A stretch of 64,000 nt of DNA, from contig OX155965.1 in assembly GCA_944548615.1 (NCBI GenBank), positions 23,488,256-23,552,255 on the forward strand. The letters are read 5' to 3'. Of the stretch, positions 44,700-55,879 are shown piece by piece (the first letter of the stretch is position 1; the number at the start of each line of letters is the position of its first letter). The position numbers were made by a program, and so were the translations under genes. The notes under the pieces are model-generated. The model did no database searches. It was not told the DNA's origin and saw nothing but the letters and a program-made list of their open reading frames with translations. This DNA comes from Micropterix aruncella (taxonomy: Eukaryota > Arthropoda > Insecta > Lepidoptera > Micropterigidae).

Positions 44700-44920
44700 C
44701 CCGCACGCATCCCGACCCCTATCTTCCGCACTACACAGCCATGCGATCGTCCGCTCTTACCTCCGCCATTCTTTCTGGAATTCAGCAACACGTCTTCGCC
44801 CGCGCTGAAAGGCTTAGCATTCGAGCCTGGAAAATATCAGCGATCAATCTCCGAGGAAATCATAGCAGAAGAAATTAATGGCGCTAGATGATCGATACCC
44901 TCCCACTAGCAGATAATTGA
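44700..44920. other. island flank, no feature seen
   Basis: Intermediate GC content falling off from the island. Open frames are not recognised. Confidence 0.35.
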
Positions 44921-44924
44921 CAAT

Positions 44925-45175
44925 CCTTCGACCCTACTGACAGCATAAAAAATCGTCTGTGTCACCCTAAGACTTCCCTGGCAAGTAGCTAAGGACTGAT
45001 TTCATCTCAATATTAATTTCACAAATACATATGACGAGCGCCCACTCTCGGCCGGCGAACGAACTCGTCGGTATTCCGTTACACAGCCGCCTCGGGCGGC
45101 GCGGTTTCTTTCTCGGATAGCCTCGGGCGGTTTGACGTTGGTATTTGATTAAACAGTATGGCGGAATTTAAAAAT
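44925..45175 (+). repeat. dispersed repeat M, copy 1
   Basis: Shares AAAAAATCG…TGTGTCACC, CTCTCGGCCGGCG, GCCTCGGGCGG (twice) and TTTGATTAAA with copies at 52.5, 48.65 and 61.0 kb. Long copies join repeat L (as at 60.75-61.2 kb), so L and M are probably parts of one element. Confidence 0.7.
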
Positions 45176-45289
45176 ATACAAGTGCAGCTTGTATATGAGC
45201 TATTTCAACCAAAAATCACTACATGATTTCTGCCCAACAAGGCAACCAATCAACCAAGGCAAATATCATGTCTCTAAGTCCAATATTTC

Positions 45290-45490
45290 GAGGATGATAA
45301 TATGTCTGTGTGTCTGTGTGTATTCCTCCACGAGAGCCCAAAAACGATTTATCCGATTGTGCTGTAATTTGGCATTAGGTCATGGCAAGAGGTAAAAAGT
45401 TGTCATATTTCAATCTATAAATATTGGACTCATAGACTAGAAATGTGGTAGGTACACAGAAAACCACATGGTGACATTTTGATTGGAAAA
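45290..45490 (+). repeat. dispersed repeat L, fragment
   Basis: Blocks GTGTGTATTCCTCCACGAG, TGTGCTGTAATTTGGCATTA and ATATTGGACTCATAGACTAG match the order at 60760-60920. Confidence 0.65.
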
Positions 45491-45639
45491 GTAGCGGTAA
45501 TTATAAATAAGTATAGTTACATAATAAATATAATAATGAAAATAGGACAAAAGTTAATAACATATGTCAACTCAATATCGAAAGGAGCAATGGGTTATAA
45601 GGACAAGCTAGAAAACGTGCTGACTAAAAGAAGCTAGAA

Positions 45640-45815
45640 GATGCCAGTGGTCCGCGATAGATTCAAACTGCATCACCGCTGAATATACGTCAGGTATAGG
45701 TCGCGCAAGCGACATCGGACTCGTAATCACCCGTAATCACCCGGTGGAGGTATCCTGATGGGTAATTCCAGACGGAGATATCCTTCCAAACCTGGTATCC
45801 AGGTCGTAACTAAAA
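45640..45815 (-). repeat. GC-B fragment, minus
   Basis: GTGGTCCGCGATAGATTCAA, GTATCCTGATGGGTAATTCC and CTTCCAAACCTGG match the middle of the GC-B copies at 22.9-23.1 and 60.4 kb. It ends against the hAT-like terminus at 45820. Confidence 0.7.
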
Positions 45816-45819
45816 AAAC

Positions 45820-47625
45820 CAGTGACGTAACAAAAAAAAATGGGCCCCAGTGCAAAATTAAACAAAAGGTCCCTCCCTCTACTTACTTACATTAATTATG
45901 TAATTGCTGTATTTCGAGCTTTATTATATACTAGCTGTTACCCGCGGCTTCGCTTTGCGTAGAGTTTCGAATCGAGTTGTTAATTTAAGTAATTTGGCGT
46001 TTATTTGCTCTTTTAAACGCTACCTTTAGATATAGGTATAGTGCAATAATTTAAGACATCCCGTCTCAGATGCACTCTCATGGTTTCAGTTAAATTTATG
46101 ATTTTTATAAAGGGCCGTAAACGAGACCTTTTAAGGCAGCCTTTAATTTCATTAGCGCGCGTTACTTTTGGCAAAGTTTAAAGATAACTTTGACTGGTAA
46201 AGTTTAACGAATATCTCCAGCTATAGTAGTAATACTATTAAACCACTCATCAAATTATTGTTGTTTATTACGTCCTGTAGAGTTCTATTTAATGCTTCAT
46301 TACCTCTCTTATGTGCCGCAGTGCTTTCGTCCTATACTATTATTTTTATCTACCTAATACTTCGGCCAGCTTGCTTTTCTTTGAAATGTTGCATATTGGA
46401 TTCCATACATTGGTAACATAGGGGCAATTTTAAACCAGAGTATGTAGTTCGATCTCCTTCCAATAATGTAACTGCGATCCTAGAAAATATTGCCCACGGT
46501 TTCGCTCCCGTGGAAGGCGTTGTTTTATACATGTGTGGAACTTCTGACAATTGCTTTTATTGCTTACAATGGGCGCGGCTGACTTGTAGCGCCATCTAGT
46601 GTGGCGTGCGCGAAGCTCTCAAAGGAATTCAGCGTAGTGGTACACGTGAATTCTAACAGAGGGCACCACTTATTTTTTGGAAACATACAAGCAGTTATTG
46701 TAGCTTAAATATAAAATTTTGATATATGCTGTTGCGGACTTTTTTATAGATCTCATTGAGGCCGACTTTTTTGTTTCACATAGTTTTCAAATATACCAAA
46801 CCTTTTCGTCAGCGCACACCGATAAAGCACATCACCAGCTCATTTTCTCCGCCTTGATTTACAAATATCGTGATTTCGTATTGAAAACTATATTTATCTC
46901 AATAAAATATAGCCTATAGCATTACTCGATAATGTAGCTTTCTATTAGTGAAAGAATTTTTCAAATCGGATAAGTAGTTTTGGAGATACCCCCTACATAC
47001 AAACTTACAAACGTACACACATTATATCTTTATAATATTCGTATAGATTGACATTGCAGGTACATTATAAATCGGCGTATTCATTTGGGGGCATTCCCTC
47101 GAACATTTTGCGGAACAAGTTCCCAATAACTTCAGCGGGACAAGCGGGATCACACAGAAACATTGTTGCGAAAGAATGTTCAAAACATTTGTTCCTACAT
47201 TAATAGAACGCTTAAAAGCTAATTTAATTACTGAATTGTATTTTACACCTTTGAATGTTGGTGAGAAATAAAAAAAACAGTTTTTTTTACTTTATTTTGA
47301 GTAGAACTACGAAGTGCGAAACTGGTAAGACTAAAAAGTACCCACATAACATTATTACAAATGTGCAATTTTTTGCATATCTACTTACACATATTTAATG
47401 TGTCATAAAAAATATGAACAAATACATTTCTGGAATGGTTTTTATCTTGACTTCCACTCTGTAAAAACATCGCTCAGTTTTGAGACATCCATTTATACGG
47501 CTTCCTTAGCTTCCTAGCTGAGTTGGATGCAACTCCGATCGTAGACAGAAGTTCCATTTTGGGTCTCCGTACTACCGTGGACGCCGATGCGCCGCACCGG
47601 CTGCACCGGCTTAGTTACGCCACTG
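45820..47625. mobile_element. possible hAT-type element interrupted by Helitron
   Basis: Termini CAGTGACGTAAC (left) and CAGTGGCGTAACTAAGCC (right, reverse complement) resemble the CAGTGGCGTA ends of the confirmed hAT copies. Flanking octamers agree at only four of eight positions, so the pairing is not proven. An open segment at about 47063-47268 (GVFIWGHSLEHFAEQVPNNF…) is not recognised. Confidence 0.4.
45931..47047 (-). mobile_element. Helitron-like non-autonomous element, 1.1 kb
   Basis: On the minus strand it starts TCTATACGAATATTATAAAG (from 47047) and ends GCCGCGGGTAACAGCTAG (to 45931). It lies between A and T. These are the classic ends of a non-autonomous Helitron group widespread in moths and butterflies, with a CG-rich palindrome (CCGCGG) just inside the CTAG end. 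No Rep/helicase protein is encoded. Confidence 0.75.
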
Positions 47626-47634
47626 CCCCAAACG

Positions 47635-47870
47635 CTTAGTCCAATTGAGCTGAAATTTGGTATACAGGCATCATTTCGTCATGGCGAAAGTTGACATCGG
47701 TCTAGACCCTAGGTAGGGTATATAATCCTCGAAATATTGGACTAAGTGACTGAAATTTGGTACACAGCTGCTTTATTGGACCGACATCATATTGTGAAAT
47801 TTTAGTTGGAATATCTCATATACAAGCTGCACTAATAATATTTAAATTCTGCCATACATTATTTTTTTTT
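47635..47870 (+). repeat. dispersed repeat L, copy
   Basis: GAGCTGAAATTTGGTATACA, CATCATTTCGTCATGGCGAA, TCGAAATATTGGACTAAG and ATTGTGAAATTTTAGTTGG follow the 60.8-kb copy. The end TTTAAATTCTGCCATACAT overlaps repeat M. Confidence 0.7.
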
Positions 47871-48134
47871 ATTTTTATTTTATTAACTAAATGTATACAG
47901 CATATTCTTTATATATAAAAAAACATTTTATAAATTAACATCAATATAGCCATTAATACATTTTAAATTAGCAAAAAATATAAAGTACCCATTTAAAAGA
48001 TAATAATTTTATAACCTTCTTTTTAAGAAAAAAGGAAAAAGAAGCATTTCTAAATATAAATGTGTAATTACAATAGGGGAATGGAAATGGAAGGGAGGGA
48101 TTGTTATAACACATGCATACGTATACTATTGACA

Positions 48135-48385
<251 letters not shown>

Positions 48386-48639
48386 ATACATACACACATA
48401 AATATATTGTATATAATAAAGTAATAAGTAAATTTAAATTAATTATCGTTCCTGAGCTTTTCTTCGACTGCGTGAAGAAAAGGCTTCCTGTCCAGAGAAA
48501 AAATGTCAAGGTCATTAAACCTGTTATTAAAAGAGGTGAGTAACCGTATCATAGTAGAGTTGCTGAAGTGGCTTGAATTGCACCTGGGCACATGAAACAA
48601 ACGAGAAACTCGGATACTTCTGGGGGGCACTCTTATAAT

Positions 48640-48700
48640 CAAAATTGCCGTTGAGCCGCCCGAGGTTAGCCGAGAAAGGAACCGCGTTTAACAATTATAC
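48640..48700 (-). repeat. dispersed repeat M, fragment
   Basis: TTGAGCCGCCCGAGGTTAGC and GAGAAAGGAACCGCG are the reverse complement of the 52.62-52.67-kb block. Confidence 0.65.
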
Positions 48701-48894
48701 TAATAGACGGATCGAAAGTTTACTAAACATTTTCGCCTTAGAATTTTAAGTCAATGGTTATTTTCTATGTATTAGTAACAATTTTCAAAAATATGATGCA
48801 ATGATCCCTTGTCTCGAGGCCCTTAAAAGGCGTGGAAGTCGGTGCCTACTTGGCCTATTGGATGACTCCGAGCATCCAACGTCGCTTTTTGTGA

Positions 48895-49295
48895 TATTGG
48901 GTCATTACCTATGAAGTTGCTGTGATGTTGCTATAATAAAAAATTGTTGTCAAAAAATTTGTATGAGAAATATAGATTTATTTCATAGAAATATTGACCC
49001 CTATTATCTATGCAGATTTGTCATCTTAATTGCTGTAAACCTATCGTGGACAGTAACCAATGAAAGCTTTGAAGGCGTTTTTCACCGACTCTTCAAAGTT
49101 GATTTTTTCCCTTGTAAAAAGTTATCTAAATTCTGAAAAAAAATGTAACTCCATCGGAGCAAGGTCTGGCAAGTATGGTGGGTGACCAAGAGTATCCAGC
49201 CCCAACTCCTGCATCTTTGCGACTGTTTGCAGTGAAATCTGTGGTTATACGTTGTCATGCAGCAGCAGTGGCGATGAGCGATTGACCAGGCTCAT
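48895..49295 (-). pseudogene. mariner transposase C-terminal remnant
   Basis: The minus strand reads LLHDNV, then a stop, then SLQTVAKMQELGLDTLGHPP, YLPDLAPMELHFF and QNLDNFLQGKK. These are the second and third catalytic regions (HDN and PDLAP) of a DD34D mariner. An in-frame TAA and later stops disable it. The N-terminal half and the upstream TIR are missing. Confidence 0.82.
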
Positions 49296-49552
49296 TTATT
49301 TAGTCACGAGGTTTTCCATCATGTTTGCAGTTCTTAACAGTACATATTTACGGTAACTGTATAGCCAGATTGCAAGAATCTGTAACAGAAAACAGCCGCA
49401 TAAGATATCATATCCGAAAATAATGCAAATTTTCAACTTTACTATGGTTGCACAAACGAAAATATTTGAGCAAAAACAAACGAAGGAAAGACAAATGAAC
49501 AGCTGATTCTTAAAATAGAATAACATGGCCTTGAACTCAAACCCAAGTATTA

Positions 49553-49590
49553 TACATATTGGGTCTTTACGTAAGGACCCAATATGTAGG
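49553..49590. repeat. short hairpin, ~13-bp stem
   Basis: CATATTGGGTC and GACCCAATATG face each other across about ten bases (TTTACGTAAG). Confidence 0.8.
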
Positions 49591-49908
49591 TATAATATGT
49601 AGATATGTATTCTAAACTTATAAAATAACGTAAACTATTCACTGAGACCGCAATTTTATAACGTGGAGTCCTTGAAACATTGGAGATTACTTACTGATAT
49701 CAACTTTCTCTATAATATTTTCGAAAATTACGTAGATAGTCATGCCTGACAAATAATGACGCATTCAGTGTTTCTGTAAAATTAATCGTTACAAGGAAAA
49801 CTTAAAAGTGCATTTGGAAAACGTCACAACAGCTTTCTTGCTCAAAGAATGGCTTATATTATGAGTAAAAACATATAGGGAATAAGCAGAAAACAACAAG
49901 TAAATATA

Positions 49909-50331
49909 CGGGTGTTATTACTGCACGGGCATTTTTTTCTGTGGGTGAATCAGTACAATGTAGTAAGCATCTTTTCATAAAAATTTTTGGACAAAAAAAA
50001 AAAAAATTTGTTTTTTTTAATTTGAAAATTTGAAGAAGTTGACTGTTAAATAAAGGTTTGAGAAGCGTTTGAGAGCGCTGCGCCATCTAGGGGTAGGTAA
50101 TAAACAGTATCAGCGACATTTTACCAACCACTAGATGGCGCATCGTGATCATAGCTTTTCATACTATTTAATTAAAAATAGAAAAAAAAACAAATTTGGC
50201 AAAAAAAAAATCTTTTTTTTAGTGTTATTTTTTTTTTATTTGCAGTTTTTTAATTTTTTTTAATTAAAAATTGCCTATCTCGTTGTATTAAGTCACCCAC
50301 AAAAAAAATGCCCGTGCAGTAATAACACCCC
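49909..50331. mobile_element. TIR element (MITE-like), ~423 bp
   Basis: The left end GGGTGTTATTACTGCACGGG continues to GTGGGTGA; the right end in reverse complement is identical over the first ~23 bases and similar for ~15 more. ATA flanks both ends. The interior has A/T runs and a GCGCTGCGCCATCTAGGGG/ACTAGATGGCGC inverted block like those at 29.8 and 37.0 kb. Non-coding. Confidence 0.8.
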
Positions 50332-51469
50332 ATATTAAAAAGAATAAAAAACACGACTGCTGTTACAGAAAGTGAACAATTGTATTTATAATTATTTTTA
50401 ATACGGTTTTTTATTGAGTATTTGGGATTTCTGTATTCATCCATATATAGATACCTGTATATTCCGGAATGTACTTAATCAGACCTTTCATTTGACACTA
50501 AACAAGATATATTTGTGTTCATTTATTGAGATTTAGACATTTAGACTACCTACTACTTACTTGATATTAGGGCAGTTAAGGTACCCTATGTCACTCGGGA
50601 TGAGATCACGGTTCTTACAATACCACGTACTTCTAAATCGGATCGAGCGTTTAGAAGTTATGGTGAAGTAAAGAAATGGAAAACATACATAGATAAACCC
50701 TGAAGACATTACACTACTTTTTTGTTGGGTATTCGTGTAAAAAATATCACCTTACATTATGGCTAATGAGTCTTGGCAGAAGAGAGGCAGAAAAAAACAA
50801 TCATTACAATTTTAAAATATATAAAAAAATACGTGTGGCACTCGGGGACTGCCGCGGTAAAGCTATTGCAAAGCTATTGCTTGCAATTATAATTATTTAT
50901 TTGTTTTATTTATGCAGTATGAAGAAATTTTTTTCTGATATCAGTTCACGCCGCTTTATCGGAAAACGTTGAAATTATTCCGAATCGATTCGGAATAATT
51001 TAAACGTCTTCCTATAGAGCGCCGCGCACGAATTTTATTCGATAAAGCAAACAAACCGGATATTATTCTTTTACCATTCGAAAAAAATCGTAGATAAAAA
51101 GATAGATAATTAAAATATCTTTAAAATGGTGCAGGTTTCATAATAATACGCCAGATAGTATTTGCGTAATTCTCGTTTTTGTTTTCGGTTAGACCTCATT
51201 TCACAAATTAATTACACTATGTAATATAAACAAAATCTAAAATATTCAAAGCTAAGAATATTTGGAAAATGTTCTTGTTTAGGATATATTTTTTTTGAAT
51301 CGTATGCAGTACTCGTTTAGACGTAATTATCAGTTTAATTAAAATAATTAATTTTCATTAAGAAATTTCTTCATTCGGTCGCCGCGCTGGCCTAGACCCG
51401 CGATAAAAGCTATGCAATAGCTTAATATTATTTGCTGTACGCATATTTATATTTAATCCATTTAAGTAC
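50332..51469. other. intergenic, no gene recognised
   Basis: AT-rich. Contains a short inverted motif GAATCGATTC near 50983 and no recognisable coding sequence. Confidence 0.4.
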
Positions 51470-51473
51470 TTAT

Positions 51474-51753
51474 TGGGCCGGATTGCGTTTCTTTGTGAAC
51501 TAAAACTAAAATTAGTACAAGCGAACGAGACAGAGCATTACGCTAGAGCGGAATATGAAACGAACGATCGTCGATAAATACTACCTGTCGAACTTATACT
51601 CGTCCGAATAAATTCGAGCATATTTCGTGCGGTGTAAGATTCAGATGCTTTGACCTTACCGGTCATCTCACATTCCGCTCTAGCGAATTGCCCTATCTCG
51701 TTCACACGGACTAATTTCCGATTTTAGTTCACGAAGAAACGCAATCGAGCCCA
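51474..51753. mobile_element. MITE, 280 bp, ~85-bp TIRs, TTAT flanks
   Basis: The left end TGGGCCGGATTGCGTTTCTT and the right end (reverse complement) TGGGCTCGATTGCGTTTCTT stay alignable for about 85 bp, through GAACGAGA and CTAGAGCGGAAT. TTAT precedes (51470-51473) and follows (51754-51757) the element, a probable 4-bp target duplication. No coding. A diverged relative lies at 29139-29465. Confidence 0.85.
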
Positions 51754-51757
51754 TTAT

Positions 51758-52540
51758 ATACGTATTATTAGGTACTTATTATTACTAATTGCTATTTATT
51801 ATTACAAATTTATCGTTGTAAAATTATTATGGACTAGCGAAAATTAATTTTTAATTTAATTTAATTCAGAATTTTTCGTTTGGGAATTGATATATTTCAT
51901 AATTTTGTATTGGCGTTGTTCTTGGAACAGACTCTGCCTAGTTAGGAGCAATACAAACTATGTTTAAAGACTAATAAAATAATTTTTTTGTGATGTCTTT
52001 TTCAAGTACATAGAGCTATAGTACGACGCACGTAAAAAGAGCTCTGGCGGCCGACCTGCGCAGTAACCGAATTTAGGCCAAATTGGCGGTATGAGGTGCG
52101 GCGCTACGGAGGGGTTGCTCTGTATCACGATGGTTTTGCATAGAAAGGAAAGAAATATGGTGTTAGTATGTTATGATGTTAGATGATGTAAAATTATTGG
52201 TGAAGTAGGAAAATTTCGATTTTGAAAATTACGAAAAAACAATTTTTTATTTTTTATTTAATTAAACAATACCATAGTGTTTTTGTGAGCGACTATACCC
52301 CATGCGCAGACACATCCCCTCCACTGTCGCCCAGAGCTCTTTTTACATGCGTCGAACCGTAACACTAGTTAAAGCCAAAACGCTTTTCTCCGCAAAAAAC
52401 CACTTCATATAACGAGATCTTGGGCGAAGGCTCTTGAAATCTAATGCATTTTCAAGAGTTATAAAAAGTAAAATTGCAATCATTACTAACTAATTCAACC
52501 ATAGACTAACACACTTCTCAAACACGCACGTACATATACA
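51758..52540. other. intergenic, no gene recognised
   Basis: AAAAAGAGCTCTGG near 52035 and its complement CCAGAGCTCTTTTTA near 52332 form a wide inverted pair. This may mark the ends of another TIR element of about 300 bp. No coding. Confidence 0.45.
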
Positions 52541-52544
52541 CAAC

Positions 52545-52730
52545 ATTATATCCCTCATCAATAAAAAATCGGTTGTGTCCCCAAAGACTTTCCCGGCAAG
52601 TAGAGGACTGATGCGCGTCCTCTCTCGGCTCGGGCGGCGCGGTTCGTTCCTCGGTTAGCCTCGGGCGGCTCGGCGTTAATATTTGATTAAAATGTATGTC
52701 GGAATTTAAATAATATTACTGATTCGATAG
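52545..52730 (+). repeat. dispersed repeat M, copy 2
   Basis: AAAAAATCGGTTGTGTC, CTCTCTCGGCTCGGGCGG, GTTAGCCTCGGGCGGCTCGG and TATTTGATTAAAATGTATG match 44.9-45.2 kb and, in reverse, 61.0-61.2 kb. Confidence 0.75.
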
Positions 52731-52774
52731 ATTTCTACTACGTCTACTACTATTTATTTATTTATTTAATTAAT

Positions 52775-52895
52775 TAAGAATTGTTTTTGCTTACAAAAAT
52801 AACAGGAACCGAATGGCAAAAACTTAACCATTTGCTTATTTGATTCCGACACCCAACTGGGACTAGCCTGTTCTAGGGTGGACAAGGCACATAAG
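52775..52895. repeat. dispersed repeat N, fragment
   Basis: AACAGGAACCGAATGGCAAA, CACCCAACTGGGACTAGCC and GTTCTAGGGTGGACAAGGC match 27740-27830. Confidence 0.7.
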
Positions 52896-53164
52896 TTTTG
52901 CTATTTGTATATTCTGTAACGCTATGAATTTTTCAAATAAAAATGAAAAAAACATAGAAATATGGAATATAACCATCATCTTCTATGTATTAAGCAATAA
53001 AAACATTGCTTCAGAGCTGATCATATTGCGGCTTAAGAGCTACAATTCCCCTCTTCTCTAACAATCCACTACGTTCCAGAAAACAGAACAGCCTGAAGAA
53101 ATTCCAGTGCAATTCCATATCAATCTCGATATATTCCAGCAGCAGTAGCGTAGCGACGATATCG

Positions 53165-53225
53165 TGCCTATAGTTTGTTTGTCACTACTCGTTATTGTGA
53201 TGTTACACAATTAACTACTAGATTG
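53165..53225 (-). mobile_element. SINE tail fragment
   Basis: GTTTGTTTGTCACTACTCGT and ATTGTGATGTTACACAATT resemble the 3' end of the SINE at 9.9 kb. Only ~60 bp remain. Confidence 0.5.
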
Positions 53226-53469
53226 TCAAACTATAAATATACACAAAAATAATCAAAATAGAAGCCTAATATTTGAAGTAGTCAATAATTCAAAAAGATA
53301 CGTAACATTTTCATAGTAATATTCAAATTGTCAGTAAAATGTTAAATAATCAAATTAAAGCTACGCCGGGCATTTAAAAACTAAAGGTACAAATATAAGA
53401 TCAAATAAAATAACCAGACAATAAGCCTCTTCTTTTTTATTTTATTTAAATGGGCACAATATTTGAAAA

Positions 53470-53800
53470 GTCATGGCCCTCAAATTCGGCCAGATCATAG
53501 GAAGGGTGGCCTATCAGCATCTCCTTTATGTTTTTTTTTAATTTTACGTCCTCCAGCTATTTGACAGTGGTAGGGAGTAGTTTATAGAATTTAATGCTAA
53601 GGCTGGTGGTGGACTAAGGCTGAAGTGGCTTTTCTGTACTTTTGCTAGTCGTATTCGGGGTACGCATAAAAGGGAGTTACCGCGGGTATAGTGCGGGTGA
53701 ATGTATGGATAAATTGCAGTTTCTGCGAGGTGCTGTCTAGCATAAATTAAACACTGGTATATGAACGCCGAATACATAGTCGTTCTAGTCCTATACTATT
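53470..53800 (-). pseudogene. LINE RT tail fragment
   Basis: The minus frame (53777-53544) reads MYSAFIYQCLIYARQHLAET, HPHYTRGNSLLCVPRIRLAK and LNSINYSLP. This is the H.YNTR…P..RLAK pattern of LINE RT C-termini. It has lost everything upstream. Confidence 0.7.
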
Positions 53801-54385
53801 TTGCGAAATCATAGTCCTATACCATTTTGCGAAAAAGAGAAATAAATAAATATTAAAAAAAAACAGTCAAAGGAGGAGGCATTAGCAGAGATAATAAATA
53901 TGCTCGCCCTCCAATCAAATATATATTTATATATTTTTGTTTTTCTCAAAAAATTTTTGTTATTGATTCAAAACTCAACCTGTATAAGCAATCTTCTATC
54001 ACATATCTCTTATGAATGACGTATATAAACTTTACTTTATTTAATAAAAAAAGGCCTCCTGAGTGATCGTGTGGGGAGCCTATCAGGTAGAAGCGGCACC
54101 TGCGTGCAATTATTAGTGCCAGAATGGATGGAACGGCGATTGAGCTGTGGCGCAGGGGGGGGGGGGGGGCGGAGGTAGAAAAAGGGCTGATGACCGAAGC
54201 GCATTATTGATCTGATGGGGGTGTTGTGCGCCGTCGCAGAGAGGGTGGAGTGGGACAAAGGAGAGACGCCAGCGCTCCACTGTGGGGGGCGAGTCATTGA
54301 AGAAAACTACGAGAGCGATGGGGAACAAATGATATACGAACTCGAAATCCTTGAAAGTTTATAGGAAACCGAATGTTATTACTTT
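53801..54385. other. intergenic with poly-G run, no gene
   Basis: A poly-G run at about 54156-54169. Open frames on the minus strand through this run are low-complexity (poly-Pro) and not supported. Confidence 0.4.
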
Positions 54386-54389
54386 TCCG

Positions 54390-54880
54390 GCCCGCCAACC
54401 GACGAGAAGGGAAAGTATTGTAAACGTGCTTCTGTGTGTCCAAGCTTTTTTTAAACGGCTTCAAAAGAAGGAGGAGGTAATCAATTTGTTTATATTTTTT
54501 TAAATTTTTATTACCTCAGAACTCCGTCATATATGGACCGATTTGGAAAAATCTTTTGTTTATTTGAAAGGATATACTTTCAGATTGGTCCCATTTTTTT
54601 TCAAAATCCCCTTCTGATGATGGGATCCATAAGGAATCAAAGGAAGTCCTCAAATATTATCATATGAAGTTGAAAATTTACATGTTGTTCAGTTCCGATG
54701 ACAATGCATTTTTTTATGGTAAGCATGACCTGATTCTACACTCAGGGTTGGCTCCCGACGAGGGGATTCCTCAACGGTCAACAGCACAGACACGAAATTT
54801 TGCTCGCCCATGGTTGGCTTGGGACAGACCATTTCAATAAAACTTTGTTTTAAAAATGGGTTTTTACTATTAAGTTATTT
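54390..54880 (+). repeat. L fragment joined to 119-bp-monomer repeat, copy 4
   Basis: An L-family lead (CCCGCCAACCGACGAGAAGG, AAAGTATTGTAAACG) runs into the GGAGGAGGTAATCAATTTG start of the monomer repeat. Only one monomer is left (about 54745-54800), and the copy ends TGGGACAGACCATTTCAAT. A second L lead lies at 54975-55020. Confidence 0.75.
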
Positions 54881-55033
54881 TTTAGTGCGTTCACTATAAT
54901 TTCCCTTGAGCCGAAAAGTAAAAAACTACACTCTTGTTCGGAACAATCTTGTTCTAAAATCAATGTATTTTAATATCCCGGCCCTCCAACTGACCAGGAG
55001 GGAAAGTATTGTGAACGCGCAAAAATCAACCTG

Positions 55034-55480
55034 ATAAATTCTAAATCACTGAATTCAGTGATTTTTATTATTTTACTTAGACGAAAGGTAAAAGGGCAGT
55101 AACGCAAAAACTACCAAATTTTCGTTTGTGTCAACAAGAAAATCTTAGGTATTACCCCTATAAGAGCTTGACGTGCCTTGTTCTAAATTCAAATTGTCTG
55201 GTCAACTAGATAAATTCTAAATCACTGAATTCAGTGATTGTTGATTACTTTACTTGCACGAAAGGTAAAAGGGCAGTAACGCAAAAACTACCAAGTTTTC
55301 GGTTGTGTCAACAATAAAAATCTTAATACATGAGAGCTTGACTGCCTTGTTCTAAATTCAAATTATGCGGTCAACCAAATGAATTCTGTATCACTGATTT
55401 CTGTGATTTCTCATTGCTTTACTTGCATGAAAGGTAAAAGGGCAGTAACTCAAAACTATCAAATTTTCGGTTGTGTCCGT
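55034..55480 (+). repeat. tandem array, ~175-bp unit, 2.6 copies
   Basis: Units begin at about 55034, 55211 and 55380. The first two contain the perfect palindrome AATCACTGAATTCAGTGATT; the third has a diverged form (TATCACTGATTTCTGTGATT). All contain AAGGTAAAAGGGCAGTAAC and a GTTCTAAATTCAAATT-type block in the first two. Not coding. Confidence 0.9.
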
Positions 55481-55879
55481 AAAATATTACGAGTGAAGCC
55501 AAATGTTGGGCTGTCATATCATATATACATAAGTATGATTATGATGTTCGCCGCACCGTAAACCAAAACGTCTTCACCGGGAACGCAATAGAGGGTCTAA
55601 CGTTTGTGAAACTGACGGCACACATGACTTCAATATGATTTTTTATCGTTAGTTCGCGTTTGTTCACTAGTTTTACCATTTGTGCGTAAGTCAGTCATTC
55701 TAAATATTAATTTGTGTAAAAAATATCTAGGTACACACTTTCAGTGCTTTCGCTCTTGATTTTATTTTTGGTTCCTTTCCAAGGCATCAAAATGTGTTGT
55801 TGTGTTAAAAATATGAGTTAGGTATAAAATTAAATCTAAATTTATTAGATACAACCATTGATAGGGTATTAAGTGCCAT

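Noticed and set aside
44273..44791. 172-codon minus-strand ORF
   Set aside because: Same cause: low-complexity GC-rich island, opposite to the strand with the good splice donor.
45820..47625. Confident hAT element with target duplication
   Set aside because: The ends look hAT-like, but flanking octamers match at only four of eight positions. Kept as a low-confidence call only.
54037..54328. Proline-rich minus ORFs
   Set aside because: Generated by a poly-G/C run; composition artefact.
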